Shown piece by piece: positions 7,373 to 14,527 of a stretch of DNA of 64,000 nt. The notes under the pieces were generated by a model. It saw only the letters and a list, made by a program, of their open reading frames with translations, searched no databases and was not told the origin of the DNA. The translations under genes and the position numbers were made by a program. Positions within the stretch are counted from its first letter, which is position 1. Every line of letters begins with the position of its first letter. Source of the DNA: a virus. Location of the stretch: the IMG/VR virus record IMGVR_UViG_3300009130_000013, positions 1 to 64,000 of that record. One strand, 5' to 3'.

Positions 7373-7627
7373 TTATTGAGTGTCGTCTGGAAGCTCTTCT
7401 GGTTTAGGGATAGTCCAAGTTTCATATGGTATCTGGCGCCATGGAATAGCGTTGCCGTTTGAGTCTAACAGTAGTCCTTCTTCTATCTGACCACACATTA
7501 TTCTAGACCCTCCCGTACGAACGTATAAGCAAGGCTTTACTGTTTCACCATTGTAGGTTTTTTTAATCTGATCTTGTTTTGGTTTTCTATTAACCTTGTA
7601 TCCTGCCATAAAGCCTTTACTAGACAA
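7373..7627 (-). CDS. Hypothetical protein
   Basis: Eighty-four residues, basic N-terminus, two Cys (KPCLYVRTGG, IMCGQIEEG), Pro-rich acidic end. Soluble. The stretch downstream (7221-7372) holds small hairpins such as GTAGCAC/GTGCTAC but no gene. Family not recognised. Confidence 0.65.
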   Translation of the reverse strand: MSSKGFMAGYKVNRKPKQDQIKKTYNGETVKPCLYVRTGGSRIMCGQIEEGLLLDSNGNAIPWRQIPYETWTIPKPEELPDDTQ

Positions 7628-7779
7628 TAGTTATCTGAGTACGTCTATAAACTACCGTTAAGACGTATTACCAGGCGGTTTTATTTTTAGCAGATAAATA
7701 ACAGCGAAAGTACATAGGCGTACTAAGGTTCCATCGTACATTGTCGTACATTAATCAAATTACATATAAGGAAAGATAA

Positions 7780-7968
7780 ATGACAGAGGTCGTTAAGAAT
7801 GCCATTGTGAATTACTTTGGCAGAAGGAATAGAAGGACAAGTAAAGATTTAGTTAGTTGGGCTAAAACAGAATACGGAAGTGATTGGCAATATGCTTTAC
7901 AGCATATGATTGATACTGGACAGAAGCCCAAGGAGTATGAGAAATATATTGTTAAACAATGCCTTTAA
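7780..7968 (+). CDS. Hypothetical small protein
   Basis: Sixty-two residues, helical and basic (GRRNRRTSK), isolated on the plus strand within a minus-strand region. AAGGAAAG before the ATG; GATAAATAAC about 80 bases upstream could be a late promoter. Unknown. Confidence 0.65.
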   Translation: MTEVVKNAIVNYFGRRNRRTSKDLVSWAKTEYGSDWQYALQHMIDTGQKPKEYEKYIVKQCL

Positions 7969-8054
7969 AAGATTAGTGTGTAGAGTAGATATACAAATAC
8001 TGAAACGATAACTGCTACGGAGATTAGCCCAGCGATGGTGTACAGTTTATTCAT
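7965..8054 (-). CDS. 29-residue membrane microprotein
   Basis: Nearly the whole chain (residues 7-29) is one hydrophobic helix. Its ATG overlaps the upstream stop as TAATG. Last of four chained tiny membrane genes (8390 down to 7965). Confidence 0.6.
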   Translation of the reverse strand: MNKLYTIAGLISVAVIVSVFVYLLYTLIF

Positions 8055-8209
8055 TAGCTATTAAGTAGAACAACAAACACGCCTACAAGAATAATCCAAA
8101 ACAGTATAATCATCTTATACCAAAAGACTTTAGGGTCTATTTGTTCCCACTTCTTTTTTTCTTCTTCGCTTACAGTACTAACAGGTATTGACCAAGGACC
8201 CCATACCAT
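8054..8209 (-). CDS. 51-residue tail-anchored membrane protein
   Basis: Soluble N-terminus (MVWGPWSIPVSTVSEEEKKK) then a C-terminal transmembrane helix (about residues 31-49). I chose the ATG at 8209 because it overlaps the upstream stop (TAATG); a longer in-frame start at 8278 would read through the neighbouring microgene. Confidence 0.65.
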   Translation of the reverse strand: MVWGPWSIPVSTVSEEEKKKWEQIDPKVFWYKMIILFWIILVGVFVVLLNS

Positions 8210-8286
8210 TATCTTTTTAGTCCTTCGCTTAATAAGAATACGCCTGCTACTATACAAAACATTATTACTATTATACAAGTTATCAT
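8209..8286 (-). CDS. 25-residue membrane microprotein
   Basis: One hydrophobic helix (residues 2-19) with a short basic tail (SEGLKR). Start overlaps the upstream stop (ATGA) and its own stop overlaps the next start (TAATG). Confidence 0.55.
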   Translation of the reverse strand: MITCIIVIMFCIVAGVFLLSEGLKR

Positions 8287-8390
8287 AGAGCGTAACTTAA
8301 TATCATCAAAATTACAATTACAATACAAACAGCAAATATATAATTTATGTTATCAGTAACTAGTTTCTTAAACCAATGTAACCAATCCAT
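8283..8390 (-). CDS. 35-residue membrane microprotein
   Basis: Amphipathic start (MDWLHWFKKLV) followed by a transmembrane helix (about residues 17-35). It begins in the TAATG overlap with the SET-domain gene and ends in an ATGA overlap with the next microgene, so it is likely translated by coupling. Confidence 0.6.
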   Translation of the reverse strand: MDWLHWFKKLVTDNINYIFAVCIVIVILMILSYAL

Positions 8391-8710
8391 TAATTTCCTT
8401 TCTCATCGAAGTCCATATACAATGTGTACTTCGCTGTTAATTCTTCGCCTGCTTTAATAGGCTTAATTGACATTAGATATACTACTGGCAGTTGATGCCA
8501 GAAGCCCTGTATTGATTTACAATTAGGATTATCTGAATGATTATAAAAGGCACCTAGTGCCGTTCTAATATGTCCGTGTGGAAAGTTTTTATTCTTTATA
8601 TGTACAATGCCGAATACTGTATCAGCATTGAAATCTTTTGTAGCATAAAGTCCTAGACCTTGTACTTTAGATTCTTTAATAGTAATACCATCGGGTAACG
8701 GTTTGTACAT
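8390..8710 (-). CDS. SET-domain protein (putative lysine methyltransferase)
   Basis: 106 residues, the size of a minimal viral SET domain. Visible motifs: SKVQGLGLYAT near the start (SAM-binding GxG), NHSDNPNC in the middle, and GEELTAKYTLY at the end (catalytic Tyr). SET enzymes transfer methyl groups from S-adenosylmethionine to lysines; a host or virion protein could be the target. The post-SET Cys cluster is absent. Coupled by TAATG to its upstream neighbour. Confidence 0.8.
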   Translation of the reverse strand: MYKPLPDGITIKESKVQGLGLYATKDFNADTVFGIVHIKNKNFPHGHIRTALGAFYNHSDNPNCKSIQGFWHQLPVVYLMSIKPIKAGEELTAKYTLYMDFDEKGN

Positions 8711-9048
8711 TATACTAAACCTTTCCAGTCGTTGTTATCTTGTTCCGGTGTGTCAATGTTTGCTAAACGTTTAACCAGGTTATTAGGTTTGCTAATTGGT
8801 AAGCCACATCTATCAAAGTATCTATTGTCTTCTGTCTTGTATACGTGACTTAGAAATCCCCATCTTGTTCTAATGCTTTTCTTTTCTATCTTGCCTGTGT
8901 ATACAGTTCCATCTTTTTGAATTAGTTTACGATCATCACCTTTCCATATACTTCCATATATTCTATCAAAAGGTTCCTCGTCGACTTTGTTAGTCTCTGG
9001 TATTATTATATCTTCTTTAAGATAATCTATTGACGGAGGCATAACCAT
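8710..9048 (-). CDS. Hypothetical protein
   Basis: 112 residues, soluble, basic centre (KKSIRTRWGF). Start ATG lies about three bases after the late-promoter motif on the minus strand and has no Shine-Dalgarno, which suggests a leaderless mRNA. First gene of the SET/microprotein string. Family not recognised. Confidence 0.7.
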   Translation of the reverse strand: MVMPPSIDYLKEDIIIPETNKVDEEPFDRIYGSIWKGDDRKLIQKDGTVYTGKIEKKSIRTRWGFLSHVYKTEDNRYFDRCGLPISKPNNLVKRLANIDTPEQDNNDWKGLV

Positions 9049-9051
9049 ACT

Positions 9052-9060
9052 AATATTTAT
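9052..9060 (-). promoter_or_regulatory. Late promoter abutting start codon
   Basis: ATAAATATT on the minus strand ends four bases before the ATG at 9048. Confidence 0.5.
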
Positions 9061-9269
9061 TAACCTACTATTGTGATCTCTTCTACTGTAGCCTGAGGTA
9101 CAGGTTCTGAATAGAATACATCTGGATAGTTCTTTAAGTAATACATTTGAGCTTTATGAAGTTGATCTTCTAACGTTTGACATCCTGTTAAGAATGCTAC
9201 TGCTATAAAGCCTACAAATAGTAATACTATAAATTCCTTTTTCCTAAACTTCTTTGATTTCTTTTTCAT
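9060..9269 (-). CDS. Putative lipoprotein
   Basis: Sixty-nine residues: KKKSKKFRKKE, a hydrophobic stretch and the lipobox FLTGC. The mature part is short and acidic, ending VEEITIVG. Start chosen at 9269 because AAGGG precedes it and it follows directly on the previous stop. Outer-membrane spanin is one option. Confidence 0.7.
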   Translation of the reverse strand: MKKKSKKFRKKEFIVLLFVGFIAVAFLTGCQTLEDQLHKAQMYYLKNYPDVFYSEPVPQATVEEITIVG

Positions 9270-9270
9270 G

Positions 9271-9609
9271 TTAACCCTTGAATTGATTGCCACACTCTGG
9301 ACAAGTGTGAACTAGTGAATGTGTATGTGTTGATTCTGGAGTATCTTTTTGAAACCATAAGGAAAACAAAGTAGCAACTTCAGGATCAGCAAACGAATAA
9401 CAGTACTCGCCTGTTGTTTTATCTGCTGTGAAATCGTAATCTTTATTCTTTCTCATACCCATACCTGCTAGAAAGTTCCTAGCATTAGGTAAAGGTCTTA
9501 TCTTACTGCCCCAAACAACTTGTCCATTTTGATTTTTAAAGGTAAATGAGTACGTCATATCCTTTTTATTTTCTGCTTTAACTACAACGTCTGTCCAATC
9601 ACTTAACAC
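9271..9609 (-). CDS. Hypothetical protein with C-terminal zinc-ribbon-like motif
   Basis: 112 residues; GTG start preceded by a perfect AGGAGG. The body is beta-rich; the end has H-x-H...HTCPECGNQFKG, a half zinc ribbon with nearby His that could bind metal. Unknown role. Confidence 0.75.
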   Translation of the reverse strand: MLSDWTDVVVKAENKKDMTYSFTFKNQNGQVVWGSKIRPLPNARNFLAGMGMRKNKDYDFTADKTTGEYCYSFADPEVATLFSLWFQKDTPESTHTHSLVHTCPECGNQFKG

Positions 9610-9618
9610 TTTAACCTC

Positions 9619-9759
9619 CTATGAGAATAGTTTGACAAGAATCACAACTTGAAGTACTAGAACAAGTAGAGCTGTAACAGTTCTAATCAGTTCCATTGTG
9701 TGATTCATTGTATCCAATTTGACTTCCAACTTCGTTTTATTATTATTTTTCTTTTTCAT
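9619..9759 (-). CDS. 46-residue membrane microprotein
   Basis: Basic start (MKKKNNNKTK), an amphipathic segment, then a transmembrane helix (about residues 27-45). A sigma70 promoter ends six bases before the ATG, so the mRNA should be leaderless. Confidence 0.6.
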   Translation of the reverse strand: MKKKNNNKTKLEVKLDTMNHTMELIRTVTALLVLVLQVVILVKLFS

Positions 9760-9764
9760 GCTTT

Positions 9765-9793
9765 ATTATAACACGAAATTGGAATTGTGTCAA
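9765..9793 (-). promoter_or_regulatory. Sigma70-type promoter
   Basis: TTGACA, 17 bases, TATAAT on the minus strand; the ATG of the next gene begins at about +1. Confidence 0.8.
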
Positions 9794-9796
9794 GTC

Positions 9797-10003
9797 TTAT
9801 TCGATGTTTTTACAAGCTTCTTTGGATGCTTCTAGGCCAGCTTCTTTGTCGTATACCCAAACTGTACTGTAAACTACTTGCCCATCTTCAGCTACTGTAC
9901 ACTTTTTTCCAAAAGAAAAACTTGGATTATCGGGTAATTTGGCACAACCTTGGATCGCTATCGCAAATCCTAGTATTGTTATTGCTTTTAGTATATGTTT
10001 CAT
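9797..10003 (-). CDS. Putative lipoprotein
   Basis: Sixty-eight residues with a signal peptide and lipobox IQGC (Cys20). The mature part has two further Cys (KKCTV, EACKNIE), probably a disulfide. Promoter -10 lies immediately before the ATG, again predicting a leaderless mRNA. Confidence 0.75.
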   Translation of the reverse strand: MKHILKAITILGFAIAIQGCAKLPDNPSFSFGKKCTVAEDGQVVYSTVWVYDKEAGLEASKEACKNIE

Positions 10004-10008
10004 TCTAT

Positions 10009-10037
10009 ACTATAGCATTGATTTTGGGTATTGTCAA
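10009..10037 (-). promoter_or_regulatory. Sigma70-type promoter
   Basis: TTGACA, 17 bases, TATAGT on the minus strand, with CGG before the -35 as in other early promoters here. Confidence 0.75.
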
Positions 10038-10056
10038 CCGAAATGTTTGATTATTT

Positions 10057-10242
10057 CTATGATGTATGTCGTAAGCCTTTTAAAAACTTGACATCTTTTT
10101 TGAGTTTTTGGATTTGTTTGGTAAGTTCTTCTATTTCTTTTTTCAGTTTTAGTATCTCTTCCAATCCTCTATAGCCATACTCAGTGTAACCTTCACGTGT
10201 TTTTTCTGGGGGATTGAAATATTTGTTATAATCATTAACCAC
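10057..10242 (-). CDS. Coiled-coil small protein
   Basis: Sixty-one residues; the second half is a clear coiled coil (LEEILKLKKEIEELTKQIQK), rich in Lys/Glu with heptad Leu/Ile. GGAGT precedes the start. Unknown partner. Confidence 0.7.
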   Translation of the reverse strand: MVNDYNKYFNPPEKTREGYTEYGYRGLEEILKLKKEIEELTKQIQKLKKDVKFLKGLRHTS

Positions 10243-10272
10243 CTCTTACTCCTTATTGTTAATGTTATTGAG

Positions 10273-11493
10273 TTATTCTATTAATTTCCACAACAAATAT
10301 TGTGGGTTTGTTAGTTTTTGAATTCTTACTGTAGGGTTTGAAGCAAACAACCCGTTAGCATATCTAATATAAAGTTCTAATGTAGCATACTTAGATGGAT
10401 CTATATCACCTTCTGCTGTGTTTTGAACGTTAACAAAGAACTTTTGACTTGACCCATCAGCTTCAGCGGGTACTATATCTCCTACTATTTGAAGTTTAAC
10501 AGCTTTCTTTCCTGCTGGTACTTCATATAACTTTGTATCATTAGCATAGAAGTATGATTTCTTTTCATTCATTTGTAATAGTTTATTCAACACTTCTGGT
10601 TTCTTAGCAAATGTATTGTTTAATGTTTTTATTGCTGTCTCACCAAACTTTTTAAACAAAGCCTTTTGCCATGATATGACTGTTGGGTTTTTTATAAGTT
10701 CAGCTTGATACCAATCACCAAATACACGTTGTACTAAACTATTACCTTCTTTAGCTAATTTCTTTATCTCTTCCTTTTTAAATGGTTTTCTATGCCAACC
10801 GCTTTCACTTGTACCTTTGCCATACCATATAGTGTAAGTATTTGCTGGGTATTCATTGCCAGCTTTATCTGTGTGAGCTTGTTTATTAAATTGTATTGCT
10901 CTTATTTTATCACCACCACCTAACTTTGCTTTTGCTCTGCCAGCCTTTGTATCAGGTGTAGGATGTACTCGACCATCGTTTGCTAAATTTAATACTGCTT
11001 CTACAATTTTCAGTTTCCATGTCTCCCACTCTTTACCGTGGTAGCTTTGGAATATGTCTCCTTTATATTCAAACCCTAATACAACAGGTGTTGTGTTAGC
11101 TAGTGTAATTCCTGTTTTCTCTTTTATTGATATACCTGAGTGTGTCTTAGAATCAAACATTACATCTGCTACAGCACCAGCATTACCTTGACCTACACCA
11201 TCCCAACCTACTTTACCTGAGTAACCTATCTTATCTTTAATCCAGGCTCCACGCTTAACCCAAGCGTTGAGACCTTTCTTTGCTAGTTTCTGATTATCAG
11301 TTGCTTGTTGTATAACAAGATCAGGATTGATTAATTTGCCTTGATGATCAGCTAATACTTTTAAAAAGTTTCCTGTATTTGCTTTAGGATTTAAAAAGCC
11401 AAGTAGACAACCTAACTCACTATTGTATTGAGTTGCGGCTGAGCTCTCGCCCTCGTCTATAAGTTTTTCTGAAATGAATTCGTTGGCTCTCAT
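10273..11493 (-). CDS. Large hypothetical phage protein (MRANEF-type start)
   Basis: 406 residues, soluble. The start MRANEFISE resembles the MRAxEF/MKxxxEF opening of several marine T4-like phage proteins, from memory. The middle contains GAVADVMFDSKT...GISIKEKTG, which could be a degenerate PD-(D/E)XK nuclease core (Asp, then a strand with Lys), and WETWKLKIVEAV. The C-terminal part is beta-rich. The late-promoter motif TAAATATAG ends two bases before the ATG and there is no Shine-Dalgarno. Nuclease activity is only a guess. Confidence 0.75.
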   Translation of the reverse strand: MRANEFISEKLIDEGESSAATQYNSELGCLLGFLNPKANTGNFLKVLADHQGKLINPDLVIQQATDNQKLAKKGLNAWVKRGAWIKDKIGYSGKVGWDGVGQGNAGAVADVMFDSKTHSGISIKEKTGITLANTTPVVLGFEYKGDIFQSYHGKEWETWKLKIVEAVLNLANDGRVHPTPDTKAGRAKAKLGGGDKIRAIQFNKQAHTDKAGNEYPANTYTIWYGKGTSESGWHRKPFKKEEIKKLAKEGNSLVQRVFGDWYQAELIKNPTVISWQKALFKKFGETAIKTLNNTFAKKPEVLNKLLQMNEKKSYFYANDTKLYEVPAGKKAVKLQIVGDIVPAEADGSSQKFFVNVQNTAEGDIDPSKYATLELYIRYANGLFASNPTVRIQKLTNPQYLLWKLIE

Positions 11494-11495
11494 AA

Positions 11496-11504
11496 CTATA
11501 TTTA
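11496..11504 (-). promoter_or_regulatory. Late promoter abutting start codon
   Basis: TAAATATAG on the minus strand just before the ATG at 11493. Confidence 0.5.
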
Positions 11505-11813
11505 TTATATTGTAAGCAGGTCTGGGTCTGCCATCTCTGGTTGAATTGAGTCAGCATCAAACTTATTCTCAGTACTAGGTGGGAGAACTATACCTGGTAG
11601 TTTATCTTCTGGTACACAATATATCTGTTCAATAGGACGATTCGGACCGTAGTAGCTTTGAGTATGAAACAATAGTTCCACAGCATTCTCCATAACATAC
11701 TCTTTACATATTTCCGAACTTGTATGCTTTGGATTATCGAAGATATATATGTCCTTATTCCCCTCTGGATTGAATCCAAGCATTACAACTATTATAATCC
11801 ACACCTTAGCCAT
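11505..11813 (-). CDS. Membrane-anchored or secreted small protein
   Basis: 102 residues: short hydrophobic N-terminus (AKVWIIIVVMLGF), then a soluble part with two Cys (SSEICKEYV, QIYCVPED) likely disulfide-bonded outside the cytoplasm. Start at 11813 chosen for the AGGAG site six bases upstream. Unknown function. Confidence 0.65.
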   Translation of the reverse strand: MAKVWIIIVVMLGFNPEGNKDIYIFDNPKHTSSEICKEYVMENAVELLFHTQSYYGPNRPIEQIYCVPEDKLPGIVLPPSTENKFDADSIQPEMADPDLLTI

Positions 11814-11935
11814 TACCACTCCTATATATAGCCCTGTCGCCAATTGTAAGCGTCATACAAGCGTCTTAATGAGTCATTGCTGTCAAACAGTTATCTAATA
11901 AAAACTCGACGCTGTAGTCTGCGGATATCTCGGAC

Positions 11936-12004
11936 CTAACCTTCCAAAACACCCAATATCCATAACGTGCCAAAGAACACTAAACTAATTGTTACCGGAT
12001 CCAT
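11936..12004 (-). CDS. 22-residue hydrophobic microprotein
   Basis: Mostly one hydrophobic helix (VTISLVFFGTLWILGVLEG). Its ATG overlaps the upstream stop as TAATG, as in the 8.0-8.4 kb chain. Confidence 0.4.
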   Translation of the reverse strand: MDPVTISLVFFGTLWILGVLEG

Positions 12005-12063
12005 TAGAACAGAACCATAACAAGAAGTATAATAATGACACACAATATTATACCTTTTAACAT
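12004..12063 (-). CDS. 19-residue hydrophobic microprotein
   Basis: MLKG followed by an all-hydrophobic helix; coupled by TAATG to the next microgene. Very short, so judged mainly by its pairing with 11936. Confidence 0.35.
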   Translation of the reverse strand: MLKGIILCVIIILLVMVLF

Positions 12064-12185
12064 AGTAATACTTATCGGAATTAAGACCGGTCTATACAAC
12101 TATCCGAAAAAAAATACAGCGTAAAAATTTTCAAACCACTCTCGTTATAGAATCAAAACTTTACAGCTTTATAAGGGGAAGAAAA

Positions 12186-12260
12186 ATGAGAACAATAAAG
12201 ACTGTAGTGATAACCATAAGACTATTAGTAGTAACAGTAACTATAACATTAGAAAGATAA
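12186..12260 (+). CDS. Possible 24-residue peptide
   Basis: AGGGGAAG precedes the ATG; the peptide is Val/Thr/Ile-rich (MRTIKTVVITIRLLVV). Isolated on the plus strand. Weak call. The rest of 12064-12340 shows no gene. Confidence 0.25.
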   Translation: MRTIKTVVITIRLLVVTVTITLER

Positions 12261-12305
12261 CGTGTAGTAAGAACTTATAAGAGAGTAATGAAAACGATAA
12301 AGGGC

Positions 12306-12407
12306 TTAAAGGGGTCTATAGACTGTTGATGAATTTTTGAGAATCAGGCTAGCCGCCGTGGCATTTCTGCCACAGATTTCTACTGTATGACCACCACCCC
12401 CAGACAT
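12306..12407 (-). CDS. Possible 33-residue Gly-rich peptide
   Basis: ORF starting MSGGGGHTVEICGRNATAA, overlapping the structured-RNA stretch; no clear ribosome site. It could be coding or simply an open frame inside the RNA. Confidence 0.3.
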   Translation of the reverse strand: MSGGGGHTVEICGRNATAASLILKNSSTVYRPL

Positions 12408-12616
12408 TTTATTTTCATTCGTCGCCGGAGAGGGCTGACCCGATGTCCTCCGGCTTAAGAATAGATTCACTGTAATCTACTATAGCGTACAGTAGCTCAC
12501 GCTGTACGGCCCCGCGTGTAGCTGGCTCGAGCTTCTAGCTCACGCGACTACACACGATTTTATTCGGGCCGTAAGACCCCAGTCACCGCGGCAGAGATGT
12601 GTGGTGTCCTGCCGCT
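12350..12616. ncRNA. Candidate structured RNA, hairpin-rich and GC-rich
   Basis: Serial inverted repeats: GTGGC/GCCAC (12358-12373), GCCGGAG/CTCCGGC (12424-12454), CGTACAG/CTGTACG (12486-12508), a long-range TACGGCCC/GGGCCGTA stem (about 12504-12573) enclosing CGCGTG/CACGCG with TAGCT/AGCT, and GCGGCAG/CTGCCGC (12588-12615). GC is clearly above the surroundings. It lies just downstream of tRNA-Gln on the minus strand, so it may be processed from the same transcript. Strand and class unknown. Confidence 0.55.
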
Positions 12617-12629
12617 ATAAGACTGTTAA

Positions 12630-12703
12630 TGGCTGGGCTACATAGACTCGAACTATGACTAACAGAATCAAAATCTGTCGTGCTACCATTACACTATAGC
12701 CCA
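12630..12703 (-). tRNA. tRNA-Gln (anticodon TTG)
   Basis: Acceptor TGGGCTA/TAGCCCA, anticodon stem ACAGA/TCTGT with loop TTTTGAT, T-loop TTCGAGT, encoded CCA. Confidence 0.95.
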
Positions 12704-12713
12704 GCACTTGTTA

Positions 12714-12735
12714 CAAGAGTGAGTACTCACTCTTG
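12714..12735. repeat. Perfect 22-base palindrome
   Basis: CAAGAGTGAG-TA-CTCACTCTTG, just upstream of the tRNA-Gln on the minus strand. It has no T run, so it is more likely an operator or processing hairpin than a terminator. Confidence 0.6.
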
Positions 12736-12818
12736 GCCTCCTCCTACCCCTGTGTAGTCCTCAGGTACTCTTGCGGGACCTACATACAGCCTACCCTTTT
12801 TCTTCCCTACGGTTTATT

Positions 12819-13064
12819 CTACACGTTGTCTTTTCTGGCATTCTCATTATATTCATATAGTGATACTTCATCACGCTCAACCCAGCGTGTATGGTCACCA
12901 TTAGCTATGAGGTAGCCTAGTCTATTAGCAAAGCATATGGTCGGACATATCTTTATTACTTCCCATATATACTTCTTCTCTTGCGATCGTAACTGCCGGT
13001 TTCGATTATTAGATGGCAAGAGTTCAACCAGATCGCCTGGCATCAATTGTGTTTTAAATGTCAA
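12819..13064 (-). CDS. Hypothetical protein
   Basis: Eighty-one residues; TTG start with AAAGG nine bases upstream (an in-frame ATG follows seven codons later). Beta-rich, with PGDLVELLPSN near the start like a small SH3-type barrel, and two Cys. Unknown. Confidence 0.65.
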   Translation of the reverse strand: MTFKTQLMPGDLVELLPSNNRNRQLRSQEKKYIWEVIKICPTICFANRLGYLIANGDHTRWVERDEVSLYEYNENARKDNV

Positions 13065-13077
13065 TGTTTAATACCTT

Positions 13078-13188
13078 TTAGGATTCATCTAACTTATTAA
13101 TACGATCGTTCTCATCAAGGAAGAAGGGAACGAATACCGCCGAAGCAAGTACTAATACAAATACTGTAAGGATACTATATTCAACCAT
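13078..13188 (-). CDS. 36-residue membrane microprotein
   Basis: Strong AGGAGG before the ATG; one transmembrane helix (about residues 5-23) and a charged tail (DENDRINKLDES). Confidence 0.65.
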   Translation of the reverse strand: MVEYSILTVFVLVLASAVFVPFFLDENDRINKLDES

Positions 13189-13198
13189 TGCTGGCCTC

Positions 13199-13447
13199 CT
13201 ATACGTTATCTAGTGGGTACAACTCTTTAGGAACAGACCTACCGCAACTACAACTCTCATCTGGCAGGAAGTCTCCCGGCTTTAATACACTTTTTACAAT
13301 GTAGCCTAGGGGCCTAACAATAGCAGACGCTTTAGCATCGGCTTCGTCGGCGGTTAAGGCTTTAATGTAAGTAACGTCTTCGTGACTACAGTCAGCTATA
13401 CGCGGTCTAATACCAATCTGATATGTATTCATTAGACTGTTTAACAT
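13199..13447 (-). CDS. Hypothetical small protein with CxC motif
   Basis: Eighty-two residues, soluble; ESCSCGRSVPKE near the end plus an earlier Cys/His (DCSHEDV) might bind metal. In a minus-strand operon under the promoter at 13863. Unknown. Confidence 0.7.
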   Translation of the reverse strand: MLNSLMNTYQIGIRPRIADCSHEDVTYIKALTADEADAKASAIVRPLGYIVKSVLKPGDFLPDESCSCGRSVPKELYPLDNV

Positions 13448-13481
13448 AGATACTCCTGGTAGTTATAATAAAGGGGGTGGG

Positions 13482-13832
13482 TTAAGCGACGTCTTTGAAG
13501 CCCCAGTTAGCAACAACACTCATTTTGCCTGTAGGATCTTCAACAATATCTGAAACTGATACAGAATACATCTTACCTAAACGCTCGATCGCCTCTTCTG
13601 GACCAGCGTTTCCTACGTGGAACACGCCTTCTAGGCCGCCTTCTGTAGTAATATTACTCACGTGTGTGTAGTAACCTAGGTCAAAACACTCCTTGGCAAT
13701 GGCTCCTGTGTCGTTTTTGCTGAAGCTCATGTCTAATTTCAGCTTCTGTTTGTGAACAGAATCGTGTCCATCACGGTTAATTTTGTCAACTTCTGGCTTT
13801 GTTAAGTGTATTTGGTGTAATTTGTACTTCAT
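13482..13832 (-). CDS. Hypothetical early protein
   Basis: 116 residues, soluble; KYKLHQIHLTKPEVDKIN at the start, VVANWGFKDVA at the end. First gene after a near-consensus early promoter. Family not recognised. Confidence 0.75.
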   Translation of the reverse strand: MKYKLHQIHLTKPEVDKINRDGHDSVHKQKLKLDMSFSKNDTGAIAKECFDLGYYTHVSNITTEGGLEGVFHVGNAGPEEAIERLGKMYSVSVSDIVEDPTGKMSVVANWGFKDVA

Positions 13833-13862
13833 ATTTTATCCGTTTTCTTATTTTATATGTAT

Positions 13863-13891
13863 ATTATACATTCAATTTTCCAATTTGTCAA
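13863..13891 (-). promoter_or_regulatory. Early sigma70-type promoter
   Basis: TTGACA, 17 bases, TATAAT on the minus strand; upstream it shares AATCAACGACTTA and ATTTGG with the plus-strand early promoters. Confidence 0.85.
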
Positions 13892-13980
13892 CCAAATACG
13901 CAGGTATTTGGCCTGTGTAAGTCGTTGATTTATATAGATTAATTAAAAAATAGTAAAAATATGCGTACTATCTTGGTCCA

Positions 13981-14003
13981 ATCAGGGGCCGGAGGCCCCT
14001 GAT
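13981..14003. terminator. Hairpin, possible terminator
   Basis: ATCAGGGGCC/GGCCCCTGAT with a three-base loop, between two minus-strand genes; a second stem CCACACAA/TTGTGTGG follows. Confidence 0.5.
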
Positions 14004-14064
14004 TCATTCAAGAAACCACACAAATTGTGTGGGTATTTGGTAGATTTGGTGATGAATAGCCAAT

Positions 14065-14089
14065 AAAAAAGGCCCCGAAGGGGCCTTTA
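14065..14089 (-). terminator. Strong bidirectional terminator
   Basis: AAAGGCCCC-GAA-GGGGCCTTT with A/T runs on both sides, just after the gene at 14111. Confidence 0.8.
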
Positions 14090-14110
14090 ATACCGTCTGA
14101 AGAAGCGAGA

Positions 14111-14359
14111 TTACGCTAGTTCTTCGTCAGTTACCATTGGATCTAATGAATCAACAGTAGCGTTTTCAGGGATTTCCTGTTTTACAACTGGATTAATCTC
14201 TTCAAACTGAAGCTCTGTTTGACCTTCCAACGGTTTGTAACCATTGTCCATAAGAACAATAGCTCTATCCTCCGGCTTGTTAGTATACCTAACAACAACT
14301 TTTCCCGTAGGATGTACCAATTTTACTCTGTGAGAGTACTTCGTTTCCTTAATTTTCAT
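14111..14359 (-). CDS. Hypothetical early protein
   Basis: Eighty-two residues; N-terminal half basic and beta-rich (SHRVKLVHPTGKVVVRY), C-terminal half acidic. Under its own early promoter with an array of TTGGCC-type sites upstream. Unknown. Confidence 0.75.
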   Translation of the reverse strand: MKIKETKYSHRVKLVHPTGKVVVRYTNKPEDRAIVLMDNGYKPLEGQTELQFEEINPVVKQEIPENATVDSLDPMVTDEELA

Positions 14360-14394
14360 ACTTGCCTCCTCGACATTTCAATTAAAGTACAACT

Positions 14395-14423
14395 ATTATA
14401 GCACGATCATAGGCCAATGTCAA
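14395..14423 (-). promoter_or_regulatory. Early sigma70-type promoter with operator-like repeats
   Basis: TTGACA, 17 bases containing TTGGCC, TATAAT on the minus strand. Upstream (14423-14470) are repeated ATTTGGCCA, AATTGG and TTGGCCAA copies. Confidence 0.85.
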
Positions 14424-14527
14424 CCAAAAACTGGCCAAATTTTCCAATTTATTTCCAATTTGGCCAATTAAATGTGTTGCATTTATACAACATTAGTCAT
14501 ACGGCATACGCTAGACCCCCTATTTGA

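Noticed and set aside
9787-10050. Plus-strand 87-codon Leu-rich ORF
   Set aside because: Antisense to a lipoprotein gene with its own promoter; hydrophobic shadow.
12733-12915. Plus-strand 60-codon ORF
   Set aside because: Antisense to the 12819 gene and spans the palindrome; no ribosome site.
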